Shown here: one piece after another, positions 40,515-51,813 of the stretch
How positions within the stretch are numbered: the first letter of the stretch is position 1
How the letters are laid out: each line of letters starts with the position of its first letter
Assembly: GCF_014196765.1 (NCBI RefSeq)
Contig: NZ_JACIEE010000001.1
Location: 248,001-312,000 of the forward strand
Direction of reading: 5' to 3'
Origin: Mycoplana azooxidifex
Lineage (GTDB): Bacteria > Pseudomonadota > Alphaproteobacteria > Rhizobiales > Rhizobiaceae
Length of the DNA: 64,000 bases
The notes under the pieces: model-generated
Databases searched by the model: none
Told to the model about the DNA's origin: nothing
The model's input: the letters and a program-made list of their open reading frames with translations, nothing else
Translations under genes and position numbers: made by a program

Positions 40515-41219
40515 TTGGAACCGATCCTCGTTTACGGCTTCCCCGCGGGAAGCTCGATGGGCCTCGTCGCAGCGCTGGAATGGCTCGGCAAGCCCTACCG
40601 CCTCTGCCGCGTCGACATGCTGGGCGAGATGCGCGAGCCCGCCTATGCCCGCATCAACGCACGCCACGAAACCCCTGCGCTGGTGACCGACGACGGCAGC
40701 GTGCTGACCGAGACGATGGCGATCGCGCACTGGTTCGCCGCCCGCGACAGCGATCGCCACATCAGCTTCGAACCGCGCTCCGCGGAAGCCGATCGCATGC
40801 TGCAACTGATGGCCTTCCTCAACACCGGCTTCACCGGCGCCTTCACGCCCCTCTGGGCGGCCCTTGAAATGGCGGAGCCGGACCCGCCGATGCAGGCTGT
40901 CCTGCGCCGCTTCGGCCGCGAGATGGTGATCGAGCGGCATGACAAGCTGGAAGCGATGATCGGGGAGACACCCTATCTGGTGGGAGACCATCCGACCCTT
41001 GCGGATGGCGTGCTGGTCGGGGTCGCACGCTGGCTCGAATTTCACGAGGTCGCTTCGTCTGATCGCTGGCCGAAGCTCGCCGCCCTCCGCCGCAGGCTGG
41101 ATGCCGACCCCGCCGTGCGCTATGCGATCGCGATCGAAAGCGGCGAGGTACTCGCGGGAACAGGCGCCTGCCGCGGCCATGTTCCCCTGCCGGAAGTGAT
41201 CGAACGCTTCGGGCGCTGA
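40515..41219 (+). CDS. Glutathione S-transferase-like protein
   Basis: 234 residues. N-terminal thioredoxin-like GST domain (EPILVYGFPAGSSMGLVAALEWLGKPYRLCRVDM, HETPALVTDDGSVLTETMAIAHWFA) with the glutathione-binding TPAL-x-E-T pattern, followed by the helical C-terminal domain. Catalytic Ser/Tyr is probably in GFPAGSS. It uses a TTG start at 40515-40517 with GGAGAACGACA upstream. Divergent from an HxlR regulator with a sensing Cys, it probably answers electrophilic or oxidative stress; substrate unknown. Confidence 0.8.
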   Translation: MEPILVYGFPAGSSMGLVAALEWLGKPYRLCRVDMLGEMREPAYARINARHETPALVTDDGSVLTETMAIAHWFAARDSDRHISFEPRSAEADRMLQLMAFLNTGFTGAFTPLWAALEMAEPDPPMQAVLRRFGREMVIERHDKLEAMIGETPYLVGDHPTLADGVLVGVARWLEFHEVASSDRWPKLAALRRRLDADPAVRYAIAIESGEVLAGTGACRGHVPLPEVIERFGR

Positions 41220-41256
41220 AAGACCGGAGGCCGGGGTCGCTCCCGGCCTCGACGCT

Positions 41257-42333
41257 CTACTTCTGCCTGTCAGCCCCCGGCTGCTTCAGCCGCTTCGACC
41301 ACTCGCCGGCCTTGCCAAGGCCGGCCTTGACCCATGGGGAGCCCTTGAGGCCGAGCTTGCCGCGCAGGCCCATGGCGCCGATGATCAGGCGGTTCATCTG
41401 TGACTTGATGACAGGCAGAGAGGCGATGTGCAGGCCGGTAAACGGCAGGAACGGGTTGCGGCGCAGCGAACCGTAGATCTCGATGCGCGTCGTCTGCTTG
41501 TAGCTCGGGCACCGGGCGTGGAAGCCGTGGGTATCGGCGACGATCAGCGTGTTGGCCTTCACCACCATCTTCACTGGCTGGCCATAGCCGAGCGCGGTCA
41601 GTTCGTGCGGCATGATGCGCAGCGAGCCGCGGGCGGAATACTTGTTCTCGATCGTATCGGCGCTTTCGCTGATGCGCTGCTCCCAGGCCAGCCGCTGCGG
41701 CGTGATCTTGTGCGAGCCGGGCACGTAGGAGAACGGCCCGTCCTCCTCGCCGACGTCCTTCAGGAACAGCCACGCCTTCGCCGTCGGCTGGAACGTATCG
41801 CTGTGGAGCGCTGTCTGCGGATCGGACGAGACGGCCTTGGACGGCGGCGAGGCCAGCGCCATCACCACCTGCACCACCAGCAGCGGCTGGCCGTCGCTGG
41901 AGGAGACGTAGCGCAGGAGATTGGTCATGCGCGGATCGTTGCGCGCCGCCTTGAAGCCCGGAAGGCGCTCCACGTCGCTGTCGTCGATCAGCGCGCGGCG
42001 CGTGACCGTCGCACCCTGCAGCATGTCGTAACGGTCGAAGTCGCTGTTCTCCAGCTCAGACGTCACCTGCGCGAACACCTCCGGCGGCAGGAAGTTCTCG
42101 ATCTTCACGAAGCCGTTCTCGTCGTATTCGCGTCGTTGCTCGGCCGTCACCAGGCGCGCGAGCGACTTGCGCCGCCAGTCGGCCATGTCCATGGCGAGCG
42201 ACACCCGCTTGGCATGGAGGCCCATCTTGTTCAGGGTCTTGCTGCCTAGGATCGGATTGTCCGCGAAGGACTTGGCGCCGGACGCCAGCTGGAGCGCATA
42301 GAACGGGCTGAGCAGAACGGAGGAAAGGCGCAT
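41257..42333 (-). CDS. PhyH-type Fe(II)/2-oxoglutarate dioxygenase
   Basis: 358 residues. The phytanoyl-CoA dioxygenase-like fold has the iron triad His-x-Asp in ALHSDTFQPTAKAWLFLKD and the distal His in DTHGFHARCP, followed by the Arg that binds 2-oxoglutarate (TRIEIYGSLR). The first 70 residues and the C-terminal LGKAGEWSKRLKQ are extra. Substrate unknown; members hydroxylate lipids, amino acids or small metabolites. ATG 42331-42333 is preceded by TAGG; a longer frame upstream starts in the region containing the neighbouring promoter and is not supported. Confidence 0.82.
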   Translation of the reverse strand: MRLSSVLLSPFYALQLASGAKSFADNPILGSKTLNKMGLHAKRVSLAMDMADWRRKSLARLVTAEQRREYDENGFVKIENFLPPEVFAQVTSELENSDFDRYDMLQGATVTRRALIDDSDVERLPGFKAARNDPRMTNLLRYVSSSDGQPLLVVQVVMALASPPSKAVSSDPQTALHSDTFQPTAKAWLFLKDVGEEDGPFSYVPGSHKITPQRLAWEQRISESADTIENKYSARGSLRIMPHELTALGYGQPVKMVVKANTLIVADTHGFHARCPSYKQTTRIEIYGSLRRNPFLPFTGLHIASLPVIKSQMNRLIIGAMGLRGKLGLKGSPWVKAGLGKAGEWSKRLKQPGADRQK

Positions 42334-42698
42334 GCGATGACCTATGGTGCGTTCGACGGAATGGCGGCGCCGGAAGGCGGGCAACATGACCGCCAGGGGC
42401 CGCCGCAGCCAGCAATTTGCTACACCATGGGCACGGCGATGGCAATTCGCCGCACAAAACATGAAGACAAAATTCAACTATTATTGACGTTAATCACTTT
42501 TCGACGAGCGCATTGCTCATTCGCCCCCCAAAGCTATGATCGGGACAGGCGAGTTGCCCGGTGGGGATGCCCGAGCCTGCGGCGGAATTTCCGGTTTCCG
42601 CCCCGCCGCCGGAACCGAAAGGCCGATTCGGCGTTACCCGAGCCGCCCTCGCCTGCCGGAGCCGAGCCGCGAGGGGTAACGCGACAGGAGCTGATGAC
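42334..42698. other. Divergent promoter region between dioxygenase and DUF2865 genes
   Basis: 365 bases. It contains the plus-strand promoter at 42513-42540, an AT-rich patch at 42460-42500 and GC-rich sequence after 42550 that is open in the downstream frame but lies before the best ribosome binding site. No other gene recognised. Confidence 0.4.
42513..42540 (+). promoter_or_regulatory. Putative promoter of the DUF2865 gene
   Basis: TTGCTC (-35, 42513-42518), a 16-base spacer and TATGAT (-10, 42535-42540). A leader of about 150 bases precedes the GTG start. Confidence 0.45.
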
Positions 42699-43796
42699 GT
42701 GCCGTGGGGATTGGGAAGAGTGGTGGTGCTGGCTGTCGCGACGGCCCTGACAATCGCCTTGCCGCACGCGCCGACTTCTGCCCAGACGACCGAACTCTGC
42801 GGCGATCTCCAGTCTCAGCTTGCAAACCTCCCGCTCGCGGTTGACAGCGGCGAGCAGGCGCGCAGCTATTCCAGCGCGATCGCCAGACAGAACATGGAGC
42901 TGCGCCGAGCGAGAGGCGACCTTCGCCGTCTCGGCTGCAGCACGGGCAGCGTCAAGGTCTTCGGCGGCCAGAACGCCGGCGCCTGCGCCTCCATCACCTC
43001 CACCATCGATCAGATGGACCGCAACCTCCAGGTCCTCGTGAAAAAGCGCAACGAGATGTCTTTCGCCGGCGGCGACCCGGCCGAGCGCGGCCGCATTCTG
43101 GCCAAGCTGTCCGAAAACGGCTGCGGGGAGGCCATCGCGATCGAGGCGTCCACGGAGGCCGAGATGACCCTGGAGGGCGGCGATCTTCCCGAGGCCGACG
43201 ATCCGCTGGCGGCGATGCCGACGACGTTCAGCAACATGGGCGCGGCATCGCAGGACGGTCCCTTGCAAACGCTGTGCGTGCGCACCTGCGACGGCGGCTT
43301 CTTCCCGATATCGTCCGCCGCCACCCCACTCGACTTCCGCCGCGACCAGCGGACCTGTTCGACGATGTGCCCGCAGACGGAGACGGAACTCTTCTACCAG
43401 CCGATCCAGTCGCTCGACAGCGGCAACATGATCTCGACGCTGACCGGCCGGCCCTATTCCGCCCTGCCGAATGCCTACGCCTACCAGAGCCGCGACCGCA
43501 CGGCCGACAAGGCCTGCGGCTGCGACCTTGCGGGCTACTACCGGAAGATGACGGGCACCGGCGGCGGCAGTGCGCCCGACGCAGCAAAAGGCGCGACGCC
43601 GGGCACGACCCGGCAGAATGTCGGTTCGGTCACGACGATCCGGATGCATCCCGTCGCCAGCGCCTCGGCATCCGAGAAGGTCGTCAACGAGCGGCCCTAC
43701 GACCCCGAGAAGGACAAGGTGCGGATGGTCGGGCCGAGCTTCCTGCCCGACGACCAGCCGGCGCTGGACCTGCGCAATCCCGCCGGAGCGAACTGA
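42699..43796 (+). CDS. DUF2865 domain secreted protein
   Basis: 365 residues. A signal peptide (GRVVVLAVATALTIALPHAPTSAQ) leads to a Cys-rich mature domain. The DUF2865 core is LCVRTCDGGFFPISSAATPLDF with the Cys pattern CVRTCDGG...CSTMCPQTET...KACGCDLAGYY, typical of secreted alphaproteobacterial proteins of unknown function. A coiled segment (SGEQARSYSSAIARQNMELRRARGDLRRLGC) precedes it. GTG 42699-42701 is chosen because CAGGAG lies eight bases upstream; the open frame extends 46 codons further, without a signal peptide at its start. Confidence 0.78.
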   Translation: MPWGLGRVVVLAVATALTIALPHAPTSAQTTELCGDLQSQLANLPLAVDSGEQARSYSSAIARQNMELRRARGDLRRLGCSTGSVKVFGGQNAGACASITSTIDQMDRNLQVLVKKRNEMSFAGGDPAERGRILAKLSENGCGEAIAIEASTEAEMTLEGGDLPEADDPLAAMPTTFSNMGAASQDGPLQTLCVRTCDGGFFPISSAATPLDFRRDQRTCSTMCPQTETELFYQPIQSLDSGNMISTLTGRPYSALPNAYAYQSRDRTADKACGCDLAGYYRKMTGTGGGSAPDAAKGATPGTTRQNVGSVTTIRMHPVASASASEKVVNERPYDPEKDKVRMVGPSFLPDDQPALDLRNPAGAN

Positions 43797-43817
43797 ACCG
43801 GCGATATATTGCAGGCG

Positions 43818-46359
<2,542 letters not shown>

Positions 46360-46507
46360 GTCGATCCCCATTGACAGGCTAGCGGCCGTTCGCCGCGTTG
46401 TTCTTGGCAGGGACGTTACCGCGCAAGCAGGAACATTCACTTAACCGGACTGGTATCCAAACAATTAACCCGTGAGAATCTGGGGGGTGACTACCAGGGC
46501 GCCACGG

Positions 46508-47326
46508 CTAGGGAGCGTAGCGGACGAAGGCGAACTGCGATCCGTCGGGCGACCAGTTGGGGACGTTCATCGTCCCCTGCCCGCCGAAAAGCTCGAACAG
46601 CACACGGTCGTTGCGTCCATCCGCATCCATCATCCGCAGCCGGACATGCCGGTCGCGCGGATGGTCGAAGACATCGCCGTCGTAGGACAGCACCAGCAGC
46701 GCGCGGCCGTCCGGCGTCGGATGGGCGAACCAGTCACCGAAGGGGCTGTCGGTGATCCGGGTGAGTTCCGTCCCGTCCGGCCGGATCCGCCAGATCTGCA
46801 TGCGCCCGGTGCGGCTCGAATTGAAGTAGATCCAGCCGTCGCAGGACCAGTCCGGACCGTCGTTGCGGCCCTCGCCGAACGTCAGCCTCGTCTCCTCGCC
46901 GCTATCGACGGAGATCGTGTAGATGTCGAAGACGTCGTCGCGGATGCCGCAGTAGCAGACCCTGGCCCCGTCCGGCGACCAGCCGTGCCAGTAGGAGGAC
47001 TGCCTGGGCGTCACCAGCCGCGGCGTGCCGCCGTCCGCGGGCAGGATGTAGATCGCCGCCCTGCCGAACTCGACCTTGTCGGTGACGGCAAGCCATCGAC
47101 CGTCCGGCGAAAGCCCGTGGTCGTTGTTGCACTGGACGGCAAACCCCGTATCGATGCGCGAAGGCGGGCCGCCGTCGAGCGGCAGGCGATAGACGAGCCC
47201 GTCGCCGTTGATGATCAGCGACCGGCCGTCGCGCGAGAAGTTCGGCGCCTCCACGAGCTGTTCGGTCTGCCAGACCACGCGGGCCTGTCCGCTCGCAACG
47301 TCGTAGATCTCGACGGAACTGCGCAT
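46508..47326 (-). CDS. TolB-like beta-propeller (PD40 repeats) protein
   Basis: 272 residues, no signal peptide. Repeated PD40/WD40-like units are seen as APNFSRDGRSLI, GLSPDGRWLAVT, GWSPDGARVCYC, DWSCDGWIYF, PTPDGRALLVL and NWSPDGSQFAFV, each ending in a beta strand, with the IWRIRPDGTELTRIT spacer. That gives a beta propeller like the C-terminal domain of TolB, but without the N-terminal domain or export signal. It lies eight bases downstream of nadE, in one transcription unit. Function unknown. Confidence 0.75.
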   Translation of the reverse strand: MRSSVEIYDVASGQARVVWQTEQLVEAPNFSRDGRSLIINGDGLVYRLPLDGGPPSRIDTGFAVQCNNDHGLSPDGRWLAVTDKVEFGRAAIYILPADGGTPRLVTPRQSSYWHGWSPDGARVCYCGIRDDVFDIYTISVDSGEETRLTFGEGRNDGPDWSCDGWIYFNSSRTGRMQIWRIRPDGTELTRITDSPFGDWFAHPTPDGRALLVLSYDGDVFDHPRDRHVRLRMMDADGRNDRVLFELFGGQGTMNVPNWSPDGSQFAFVRYAP

Positions 47327-47334
47327 CCGGCCTC

Positions 47335-49014
47335 CTATCGGTCGCGGAAACGGTTGGTGATCGGGTAACGCCGGTCGCGGCCGAAGTTCTTCTTCGTGAT
47401 CTTCACGCCCGGCGCCGATTGCCGGCGCTTGTATTCGGCGATGTAAAGCAGATGCTCGACGCGATGCACGGTCGCTTCGTCATGGCCGCGCGCGACGATC
47501 TCCTCCGTCCCCATTTCGTTTTCGACCAGGCATTCGAGGATGTCGTCCAGCACCGGATAGGGCGGCAGCGAATCCTGGTCGGTCTGGTTCGGCCGCAGTT
47601 CGGCGGAAGGCGCCTTGTCGATGATATTCTGCGGGATCACCTCGCCCGAAGGCCCGAGCGCGCCCGGCGGCACGGTCGTGTTCCGCCAGCGCGAGAGCGC
47701 ATAGACCTGCATCTTGTAGAGGTCCTTGATCGGGTTGAAGCCGCCGTTCATGTCGCCGTAGAGGGTGGCGTAGCCGACCGACATTTCCGACTTGTTGCCG
47801 GTCGTGACCACCATCGAGCCGAACTTGTTGGAGATCGCCATCAGGATCGTGCCGCGCGCGCGGCTCTGGAGGTTCTCCTCGGTAATGCCGGCCTCGGTGC
47901 CCTCGAACATGTCGGAGAGCGCATCCATGAAGCCCGTCACCGGCGCCTCGATCGCCACGATGTCATAGCGGCAGCCGAGCGCCCTGGCGCAGGCGGCGGC
48001 ATCCTTCAGCGACTCCTCGGAGGTATAACGGTAGGGCAGCATCACGCAGCGCACCCGCTCCTCGCCGAGCGCATCGACGGCGATCGCGGCACAGATCGCC
48101 GAATCGATGCCGCCAGAAAGGCCGAGAACCACGTTCTTGAACCCGTTCTTGTTGACGTAGTCGCGAAAGCCCAACACGCAGGCGCGGTAGTCCGCCTCTT
48201 CGCGCTCCGGGATCTTCGACATCGGCCCGCCGTCGCAGCGCCAGTCCCCGTCCTCGTCCTTCTTCCAGGTAACGAGCGCGATCGTCTCCTCGAACTGGCT
48301 CATCTGGAAGGCCAGCGTCTTGTCGGCATTGAGCCCAAAGCTCGCGCCGTCGAAGACCAGTTCGTCCTGGCCCCCGACCTGGTTGGCGAAGACGAGCGGC
48401 AGATCGGTCTCGATCACCTGCTTCAGCGCGACCTGGTGGCGCACATCGACCTTGCCGCGATAGTAGGGCGAGCCGTTCGGCACGAGCAGGATTTCCGCCC
48501 CGCTCTCGGCCAGCGTCTCGCAGACGCCGAGGTCGTTCCAGATCTCCTCGCAGATGGGAATGCCGAGCCGCACGCCGCGGAAATTGACCGGACCGGGCAT
48601 GGCGCCCTCGGCGAACACGCGCTTCTCGTCGAACTCGCCATAATTCGGCAGGTCGAGCTTGTCGCGATAGACGAGGATCCGCCCGCCGTCGAGGACGGCC
48701 ACGGAATTGTGTCGCCCCGCCTCGCCCTGCCGGGGAAAGCCGACGACGACGCCAGGACCGCCATCGGCGGTATCCTCGGCAAGCGTCTCTACCGCCAACT
48801 GGCACGCCTTCAGGAAGGCCGGCTTCAGCACCAGGTCCTCCGGCGGATAGCCGGAAATGAAGAGCTCCGTCAGAAGCAGGAGGTCTGCGCCCTGCGCGGC
48901 GGCATCCGCACGGGCCGCGCGCGCCTTGGCGAGGTTGCCGGCAACATCGCCCACCGTCGGGTTGAGCTGTGCGACCGCAATTCGAAGCGTGGTCCTGTCG
49001 CTTTGTCCGTTCAT
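47335..49014 (-). CDS. nadE: Glutamine-dependent NAD+ synthetase
   Basis: 559 residues. Converts nicotinic acid adenine dinucleotide to NAD+ with ATP and glutamine. The N-terminal nitrilase-like glutaminase domain has its catalytic Glu, Lys and Cys (LLLTELFISGYPPEDL, YRDKLDLPNYGEFDE, GIPICEEIWNDLG). The C-terminal synthetase domain has the PP-loop LGLSGGIDSAICA and TTGNKSEMSVGYATLYGDM. Length is normal for the bifunctional form. ATG 49012-49014 is preceded by CGAGGATC; an upstream TTG/ATG gives a longer unlikely N-terminus. It is co-transcribed with the TolB-like gene. Confidence 0.97.
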   Translation of the reverse strand: MNGQSDRTTLRIAVAQLNPTVGDVAGNLAKARAARADAAAQGADLLLLTELFISGYPPEDLVLKPAFLKACQLAVETLAEDTADGGPGVVVGFPRQGEAGRHNSVAVLDGGRILVYRDKLDLPNYGEFDEKRVFAEGAMPGPVNFRGVRLGIPICEEIWNDLGVCETLAESGAEILLVPNGSPYYRGKVDVRHQVALKQVIETDLPLVFANQVGGQDELVFDGASFGLNADKTLAFQMSQFEETIALVTWKKDEDGDWRCDGGPMSKIPEREEADYRACVLGFRDYVNKNGFKNVVLGLSGGIDSAICAAIAVDALGEERVRCVMLPYRYTSEESLKDAAACARALGCRYDIVAIEAPVTGFMDALSDMFEGTEAGITEENLQSRARGTILMAISNKFGSMVVTTGNKSEMSVGYATLYGDMNGGFNPIKDLYKMQVYALSRWRNTTVPPGALGPSGEVIPQNIIDKAPSAELRPNQTDQDSLPPYPVLDDILECLVENEMGTEEIVARGHDEATVHRVEHLLYIAEYKRRQSAPGVKITKKNFGRDRRYPITNRFRDR

Positions 49015-49256
49015 GTCGATCCTCGATCCGCATCGTCCGAAGTTCATTCGGGCAAGGCTGTTCTTTAGATGATGACGGGCGGTTTGAAAATGAAGGGATT
49101 TTCGAATTGCCGTCCGCAGACGGCGACCGCGTCCAAAGGGACCTCGAGGCGTGCCCGCCCGGGCGTCAATCCCGGCTCAAAGAGCATTCATCCCCTGTTC
49201 AAGATAACAACGATATGACAATTGAGCGAAAGTTTTATGACATTTCGGAGTAGCGC

Positions 49257-51185
49257 GTGAGAACCTCAGCCCCGGCCGTTTCGGTGACAGCAGTGCAAGA
49301 GACGGTCGTCGCCGAGGTCGCGGACGCGCGCCGCCTTGCGATCGCAGCATCCGCAATCCGCTCGCTTGCGTTGACGTTCGTCTTCGCCTTCGTCACCGTC
49401 GCCGTCGTCGAACTGATCACGCGCCAGTCCACCGGCGCCACGTACACCTTCCTCACCACCCTTGCACAGCCGGGCTGGACCACCTGCGGCCTGTTCTTCC
49501 TGGCGCTTCTGGCGCTCGACGGCCTGATCGGCCGCCAGCACAAGGCGATCCTGATCCTCGGCCCGCTCGCCATCCTGCTGGCGCTGACATCCGAGCAGAA
49601 GCAGATCTTTCTGACCGACCCGCTCTATCCGACGGACCTGCTGTTCGGCCGCCAGATCATGGAGCTGATGCCGGCGCTGGTCCGCGATCGCCCCTGGACC
49701 GCCGTCGGGATCGTGGTCGGTTCTATCGCCGCCGCAGGCGCCCTGATCTCCCTATGGGTCTTCGCCTGGAAGCGCTTTCGACAGTTGACCCTGACGCAGC
49801 GCGCGCTCAGGCTGGCCATCACCGTTCCGTTGCTGGCAGGCTTCGGCTCCATCCTCGACTACAACCAGTTCTCCGAGGTTCGCGACCGCCTGCAGGTCTT
49901 CCCGATCATGTGGGACCAGACCGAGAACTACCGCCACAACGGCTTCATGCTCGCCTTCGCCATCAACGTGCCGATGGCGAACGTGAAGGCGCCCGCCGGC
50001 TATTCCGCCGATGCGATCGACCACATCAACCAGGAGCCGCTGCCGGCCGGCACCAGCCACCGCGGCAAGCCGGACGTCATCGTGGTGATGAGCGAATCCC
50101 TGTGGGATCCGACCCGGCTCTCCAACGTCAAGCTCAGCCCCGATCCGATGCCGGTCATCCGCAAGAGCGAATCGGGTGCGATCTTCTCGCCGGAATTCGG
50201 CGGCCTGACGGCAAATGTCGAGTTCGAGGCGCTGACCGGCTTTTCGAACGCCTTCCTGCCGACCGGCAGCATTCCCTACCAGCAGTATGTGCGCGACCCG
50301 ATCCCCTCGCTTGCGACCTTCTTCCGCGGCGAGGGCTACACCGCCCGCGCGATCCACCCCTTTGCGGGCTGGTTCTGGAACCGCACCTCCGTCTACAAGT
50401 CCTTCGGTTTCGAGACCTTCAAGACCGAAGAGACGATGCCGCCCATGACCAAGCGCGGGATTTTCGCATCCGACGAGGCCCTGACCAAGGAGATCATCCG
50501 CCAGGCCGATGCGCAGCAGGATCCGTTCTTCTTCTTCACGGTCACCCTGCAGGGCCACGGCCCCTACGAGGCCAATCGTTACGCGAAGAACACGATCAAG
50601 GTCGAAGGCGGCCTTCCCTATGCCGACCGCCAGGTGCTGTCGACCTATGCGCAGGGCGTCAAGGAGGCCGACGACAGCCTGAAGACGCTGATGGACTGGG
50701 CGAAGAACCGCGACCGCGAGACGATCATCGTCGTCTTCGGCGACCACCTCCCGCCGCTCAACACGGTCTACACCTCCGCAGGCTACATGAACGACGTCAC
50801 GGCCGCGCGCCGCGGCCCGGTCGAGCAGATGAAGCGCGAGCACGAGACGCCGCTCATCGTCTGGTCGAACAAGACCGGCGTCAGGGAAGAGATCGGCACG
50901 ATCAGCCCTGCCCTCCTGCCCTATCACATCCTCAAGGAAGCCGGTTACGAGCATCCCTACTACACCGGCTTCCTCGGCCGGGTTCAGGAGCGCTACGACA
51001 TCATCGACCGCTACCAGTTGATCCGCAACGACGGCAACGCCATGACCGACTGGTCGCGCAAGAAGTCCATCGATCCGCTGGTCCGCGACTACCGCTTCCT
51101 GCAGCACGACATCATGTTCGGCAAGCGCCGCGGCCTGGACCGCTTCTTCCCCGCCCACGCCGGCGTCGTCGGCGCCGCAAGCTGA
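49257..51185 (+). CDS. LtaS-family phosphoglycerol transferase, CgmB candidate
   Basis: 642 residues. Five N-terminal membrane segments are followed by an extracytoplasmic sulfatase/alkaline-phosphatase-like domain. Active-site residues are Glu280 (VVMSESLWD), the nucleophile Thr318 in GGLTANVEFEAL, and the metal-binding FGDHLPPL. This is the lipoteichoic-acid-synthase/OpgE architecture; in Sinorhizobium the same kind of protein, CgmB, adds phosphoglycerol from phosphatidylglycerol to cyclic beta-1,2-glucans. That role is plausible here but not proven by context. It starts with GTG 49257, with GGAG six bases upstream, and is divergent from nadE. Confidence 0.85.
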   Translation: MRTSAPAVSVTAVQETVVAEVADARRLAIAASAIRSLALTFVFAFVTVAVVELITRQSTGATYTFLTTLAQPGWTTCGLFFLALLALDGLIGRQHKAILILGPLAILLALTSEQKQIFLTDPLYPTDLLFGRQIMELMPALVRDRPWTAVGIVVGSIAAAGALISLWVFAWKRFRQLTLTQRALRLAITVPLLAGFGSILDYNQFSEVRDRLQVFPIMWDQTENYRHNGFMLAFAINVPMANVKAPAGYSADAIDHINQEPLPAGTSHRGKPDVIVVMSESLWDPTRLSNVKLSPDPMPVIRKSESGAIFSPEFGGLTANVEFEALTGFSNAFLPTGSIPYQQYVRDPIPSLATFFRGEGYTARAIHPFAGWFWNRTSVYKSFGFETFKTEETMPPMTKRGIFASDEALTKEIIRQADAQQDPFFFFTVTLQGHGPYEANRYAKNTIKVEGGLPYADRQVLSTYAQGVKEADDSLKTLMDWAKNRDRETIIVVFGDHLPPLNTVYTSAGYMNDVTAARRGPVEQMKREHETPLIVWSNKTGVREEIGTISPALLPYHILKEAGYEHPYYTGFLGRVQERYDIIDRYQLIRNDGNAMTDWSRKKSIDPLVRDYRFLQHDIMFGKRRGLDRFFPAHAGVVGAAS

Positions 51186-51286
51186 CCGGCACCGGCACCG
51201 GCGCGGCCGCCGGGCCGGCATGCCTTCTGGACCGGCTTACCCTTTTGCAGGGACCGACCGAACAGCGAAACCTCATCCGGGAATCG

Positions 51287-51312
51287 GAAAGGGCGGCCTG
51301 AGCCGCCCTTTC
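51287..51312. terminator. Bidirectional terminator between LtaS-like and RcnB-like genes
   Basis: Perfect 11-base inverted repeat GAAAGGGCGGC / GCCGCCCTTTC with a CTGA loop, between two convergent genes. T/A-runs at the stem ends make it usable in both directions. Confidence 0.7.
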
Positions 51313-51332
51313 ATCTTCAGTTCTCAGGCCGT

Positions 51333-51680
51333 TCAGTTGGCGGCCACCAGGCCGACGATCAGGCCGGTGGCGGCGCTGATCAGCAGAAACTGGTTGTCGA
51401 CCCGTACCCACTGCTCGCCACGGCGTGGCGCATGCAGATGGTGGCGGCGGTAGTCGCGGGCGTTGATGATCTGCCGCCTTTCGGCGCGCGTCAGCTTGTT
51501 GCCCTTCGACCAGCGGTGCTTGTGGACGACTGTCCGTTTCTCGATGACCACCTTCTTGTTCACCACCCGCTTGTCGACATGGTGCTGCTGGACCGGATAC
51601 CGGTTGTCACGGGCCTCTGCCACGGAGAAGGAAGTGGCGAGAATCGAGGTCGCGATCAGGGCTGCAAAGAGCTTTTTCAT
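51333..51680 (-). CDS. RcnB-like small periplasmic protein
   Basis: 115 residues. Signal peptide (KLFAALIATSILATSFSVAEA) and a short mature domain very rich in His, Arg and Lys (QQHHVDKRVVNKKVVIEKRTVVHKHRW). Then comes the RcnB-family C-terminal part (RRGEQWVRVDNQFLLISAATGLIVGLV) with a hydrophobic end. RcnB modulates nickel/cobalt efflux in enterobacteria; many relatives are of unknown function, and His-rich segments favour metal binding. ATG 51678-51680 has a perfect AAGGAG six bases upstream. Confidence 0.75.
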   Translation of the reverse strand: MKKLFAALIATSILATSFSVAEARDNRYPVQQHHVDKRVVNKKVVIEKRTVVHKHRWSKGNKLTRAERRQIINARDYRRHHLHAPRRGEQWVRVDNQFLLISAATGLIVGLVAAN

Positions 51681-51756
51681 GGGTGTCTCCTTTTGTCTGG
51701 ACACCCTCTTGATACGGCTCGACCGATGAACGGAAACTGAAAATAAGATTAAACTT

Positions 51757-51785
51757 ATGTAATGTAATCAGCACATTATGGACAA
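51757..51785 (-). promoter_or_regulatory. Putative promoter of the RcnB-like gene
   Basis: Minus-strand TTGTCC (-35, forward 51780-51785), 17-base spacer, TTACAT (-10, forward 51757-51762) in an AT-rich gap; about 70 bases of leader. Confidence 0.35.
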
Positions 51786-51813
51786 CATATAGAGTAACGC
51801 ACAAACTAGATAC

